The position numbers were made by a program, and so were the translations under genes. A stretch of 64,000 nt of DNA from Rachicladosporium sp. CCFEE 5018 (Eukaryota > Ascomycota > Dothideomycetes > Cladosporiales > Cladosporiaceae): positions 35,816-99,815 of the forward strand of contig KZ111171.1 of assembly GCA_002077045.2 (NCBI GenBank). The letters are read 5' to 3'. Under the pieces are notes generated by a model. That model was not told where the DNA came from. It saw nothing but the letters and a program-made list of their open reading frames with translations, and searched no databases. How positions within the stretch are numbered: position 1 is the stretch's first letter; every line of letters begins with the position of its first letter. This document shows positions 60,935 to 64,000 of this stretch, one piece after another.

Positions 60935-63274
60935 ATGACGGCCGTCGCACCGCCAGTCAATCTCCAGCAGAACGGCAAGATAGGATGGAGTAATGGCACA
61001 AACGGGAGCGCGTACCCTTCAATGACGCAGGACGAGGTCAGCAAGATGATGTTCGCGCCCGGGCCGCGGAAGACGGTCGCCAGGCAAAACTCCGCCACTT
61101 CACTCGCATCGACAGGCTCATCGACTTCCACAATATCGGCATCTTCGTCTACCGGCACGAATGGGACTACCGGGACGGCGCCGACAAGCGTGGGATCGGG
61201 AGAGGCAGGGAGCTGGGCAGTGCGCAAGAAGCCGACGCGGGGACTGTGGCCGCCCGGCAAAGCAGAGCCAGCGACTGGACTCAGTAGTGCGCGTCCGCAG
61301 CCAGTGACTTCGAATTCATCGGGCCAAATCGCGACAACTGCCATATCTGCGATACATGCACCCATGCTACCCTCACAACAAATGGCGAATGGCACATCAC
61401 TGCAAAATGGCGGTGCTGTCAGAAGTCAAAACGCGAATGAGCCGCCGGCGATACTTCACTTACTGCCCATCAATGGCACCTTCGAGCGAAAGACAATCAC
61501 TGTGCCTTACTACCCAGAAGTGCTACGGATCGGACGACAGACGAATGCAAAGACCATACCCACCCCACTGAACGGCTACTTCGATTCGAAAGTGCTCTCA
61601 CGACAGCATGCAGAAGTGTACGCAGATCGCAATGGACGCATCATCATCAAGGACGTGAAGAGCAGCAACGGCACATTCGTGAACGGCATGAGACTGAGTC
61701 CAGAGAACAAAGAGTCGGAGCCGAGAGAAGTGCGGGAGCAGGACGTCTTGGAGCTGGGCATTGACATCGTCAGTGAAGATCAGAAGACAGTAGTGCATCA
61801 CAAGGTCGCAGCAAAGGTGGAACATGCAGGAGTGTATCAGCAAGGCGGCGATTCGATGAATTTCGGCGACCTGGATCCGAGCGGCGGGAATGGTATGCTA
61901 GAAGGCGGGCAGCCGATGAAGAGGACTGGTAGTCAGACAAGCATTAACGGGCGTGGCGCTCTTAATATGCCTGGGCAGATGGCGTTGAATGGGCCGTTAC
62001 TAGGCCAGCCCACGAATGTGCGCAACTGGTTGAATCCGATCACGACCGAGCATATCGTTAAGAAGCTCGACGTGCGTACTGTCAGACCCATCGCGATGGG
62101 AGCACAGCTAACGTTTCTGTAGACCGAGATGAAGCTCGCAATCCAGCAATCACAAGATCTCCAACGAGCTCGTCAATGCATAGAAGCAATGCTCGGCAAC
62201 GAGAGCAAATCACCAGGCAAGGACTCGAAGCCTGCATCTGAGAAGTCGAAGGCATCGCCCGTGAAGTCACTGGGCGATCTCAAATCGCATTTCTCCGAGC
62301 CTCCTGCGCCTCCACCACAGGCACCACTGCCAGAAAAGCCGGACGTGATCAAGGCTCTCGCAGATCCGCTGATCCAACCGCTGCTTCGTCGAGCAGACAC
62401 CACGCGACCAGTGTCGAACAGCAGTTCACCCACGCGCATGGATCACTCGAGCGACATTTTGCGCCTTTGCGAAGCCTTAAAACTTGCGAAAGGCGAGCTC
62501 AGCAGCCAAGCAGAGCGAATGAAGGGCCTTGAGACTCAGCTTGCGGAGGAGCGCACTGCTCGCGAGACAGCCGAGCAGCGAGCTCAGGGGTCTGCTCCTC
62601 ACTCGCCCACCGATTCTTCCATAGGAGTCAAGGCTAAGCACGACTCTCCGCAGTCCAAGCACATCTCTCAGGATGGCTCTCTCGTCGGCACAGAAGGTCT
62701 GCAAGCCCAACTCGAGAGGCTGCAGGACAGGATGGACCAGATGAAGACGGAGATGGAGAGCTATCGGCAGAGGGCCGAAAGCGCGGAGACGGAGAGGGAC
62801 GAGGCCACGAAGACCTTGGCAGAGATGGTTGAGGAGAAGAGGAGGGAGAATGCTGGCGCTGTCGGACTGAATGGCAGTGTCTCGAGGAACGCGTCAAGGT
62901 CAAGGCCGAACTCATCTGGATCTGGCAAGAAGGCTCTCAGTCACGATCGCCCTACAGCGAACGGACACGCCATCACTCCAGCTTCTCATACTGGCCCCGG
63001 CAGCCCGACAACATTCTCCCTCCTCGAGAAGGCCGGACTGGAAGATGGTGGCGTGATCACACCGGCTCAGGCCAAGATTCTACAGGACTTCTTGAACCAC
63101 GAGGTGCTCGGCAATACAGACGGCGGGACTGGGCTCAGCGTAGCTACTTCTGCCAATGGGCACGAGAGCGCGCTCATGTATCACGGACGGCCATTGACGA
63201 GTGCTGCGTTGGTGGTGCTTGTTGGAGTGTGCCTGATGGGATGGATTAACAACTGGAAAGTGGCTGAGCGATGA
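60935..63274 (+). CDS. FAR10: FHA-domain tail-anchored protein Far10/Vps64 (SLMAP-like)
   Basis: Exon 1 is 60935-62071 and exon 2 62123-63274, phase 0, giving 762 residues. The first 170 residues are disordered. The FHA domain spans about residues 197-260: VLRIGRQTNAKTIPTPLNGY, VLSRQHAEVYADRNG and IKDVKSSNGTFVNGMRLS, with the Arg, SRxH and SSNGT phosphothreonine-binding motifs intact. After intron 1 come an N-terminal helix (TEMKLAIQQSQDLQRARQC), disordered sequence, and a coiled coil (LQAQLERLQDRMDQMKTEME ... ETERDEATKTLAEMVEEKRR). The last 20 residues contain one hydrophobic helix (SAALVVLVGVCLMGWI), a tail anchor. FHA plus coiled coil plus tail anchor matches Far10/Vps64 and SLMAP, components of STRIPAK-like complexes at the endoplasmic reticulum or nuclear envelope. 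Confidence 0.85.
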
Positions 63275-64000
63275 AGGACGGCAAGTACCAGGTGGGAAAA
63301 AATTTCAGGTGGTCCAATCCATGGCAACAAACCCAATTGGCGAGAAGGACGCACGGCCAGTATGATGCTACGGCAGATCTCCGACAGGCGAATGTGTTCA
63401 TCGACGGCCACGAGCACGCCTTGAACGCTCTTCACGATGGACGATGGCTTTGAGTGATCGAGAAGTAGCGATGGTGAGCACGATAGACGCACTAAGAGCG
63501 TCTCTTCCCTTTGTCAGCGTTGTGTACATGTCGGCGGCATGGCGGCACTTTGTGTAGCGGCAAGGCTCAAGTCTACGGCATGGGAGGCATAGCTGGATCA
63601 CAGTCTGGCGGTACTAGAAGGCGGGCGGTATTGGATCATTGCTACAACACTCTGCCTTCTTCCCAAGTCATCGTTTCATCCTCCCTGTAGTCTCATACAT
63701 CGCGCTCGACCCTTCTCTCGTGGTCACCACGCATGTCGATTTCTCCCACCCCGTGCCAAAATTGCGGGGTACCGCCATGGGGGTTCGCTACGCACGTGCC
63801 ACACGTACCTTGGAGCTCTCTCCTCTCCTTCCCGCATGCACTCTACACTGCATGTACCGGTATCGAGGTATCGTGCAAGGCCAAGGTGGACGCTATTCGA
63901 CGCAGACTCTCTCTCAACCTCTCTCTTCGACATTGACTGACATTGACTGATATCGATATCTGGAGCTGGATTTGAATAGGAGTTGACTGAGGACGACGGA
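63275..64000. other. Right-edge intergenic sequence
   Basis: This follows the FAR10 stop. Short frames only. Near 63930 a small direct repeat (GACATTGACT twice) is present. No gene was called. Confidence 0.4.

Overview
The window looks like nuclear DNA of a filamentous ascomycete (Pezizomycotina), most likely a Dothideomycete. The evidence is: about 55% GC, short spliceosomal introns (mostly 45-100 bp, GT..AG, with CTAAC/CTGAC branch sites), a HET-domain protein, S53 and GDSL secreted enzymes, a CFEM-like secreted protein, and protein variants (Erf2, Pmt1, Ipi3, Far10/Vps64, Mgr2, Ubp3) typical of that group. No bacterial-style operon, tRNA, rRNA, CRISPR array or intact transposon was found. 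The class assignment is inference; the fungal assignment is secure.

Layout: 1-2.6 kb, a secreted Cys-rich protein running off the left edge, then CMS1. 2.8-6.5 kb, SLU7, a small mitochondrial membrane protein and an orphan. 6.7-13.2 kb, an ASH1-type histone methyltransferase, a small mitochondrial B12D/MLRQ-like protein and the palmitoyltransferase ERF2. 14.3-21.3 kb, lineage-specific genes: an F-box/2EXR-like protein, an LRR-like protein, a secreted protein with a possible His-rich tail, and a HET protein. 21.9-27.6 kb, an SDR-fold protein, PMT1 and SF3A1/PRP21. 28.6-32.9 kb, a secreted S53 peptidase with nine exons and a VPS62-like remnant. 32.9-36.9 kb, a double-Myb telobox protein, RPL37 and a GPCR. 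36.9-42.9 kb, a 2-kb gene-poor stretch, a 13-span internally repeated membrane protein and a Thr-rich secreted protein. 43.2-51.4 kb, IPI3, a GDSL esterase, RRP40 and an NCS1 permease. 51.7-63.3 kb, SSZ1, UBP3, a coiled-coil orphan, MGR2/ROMO1 and the FHA protein FAR10/VPS64.

The genes are mostly independent. Recurrent themes are RNA and ribosome biology (CMS1, SLU7, SF3A1, RPL37, IPI3, RRP40, SSZ1), mitochondrial inner-membrane proteins, and a secreted or surface set (CFEM-like, S53, GDSL, Thr-rich, 13-span protein, GPCR, PMT1).

The most unusual item is the 13-span protein at 38957-41261. It seems built from six copies of a signal-peptide-like helix, a luminal loop and a second helix, and it sits next to a Thr-rich secreted protein. 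Others are the related long introns, a 16-nt micro-exon and an intronic minisatellite in the S53 gene, and the VPS62-like remnant. Exon joins were worked out by hand from splice sites, reading frame and family knowledge; coordinates may be off by a base or two.
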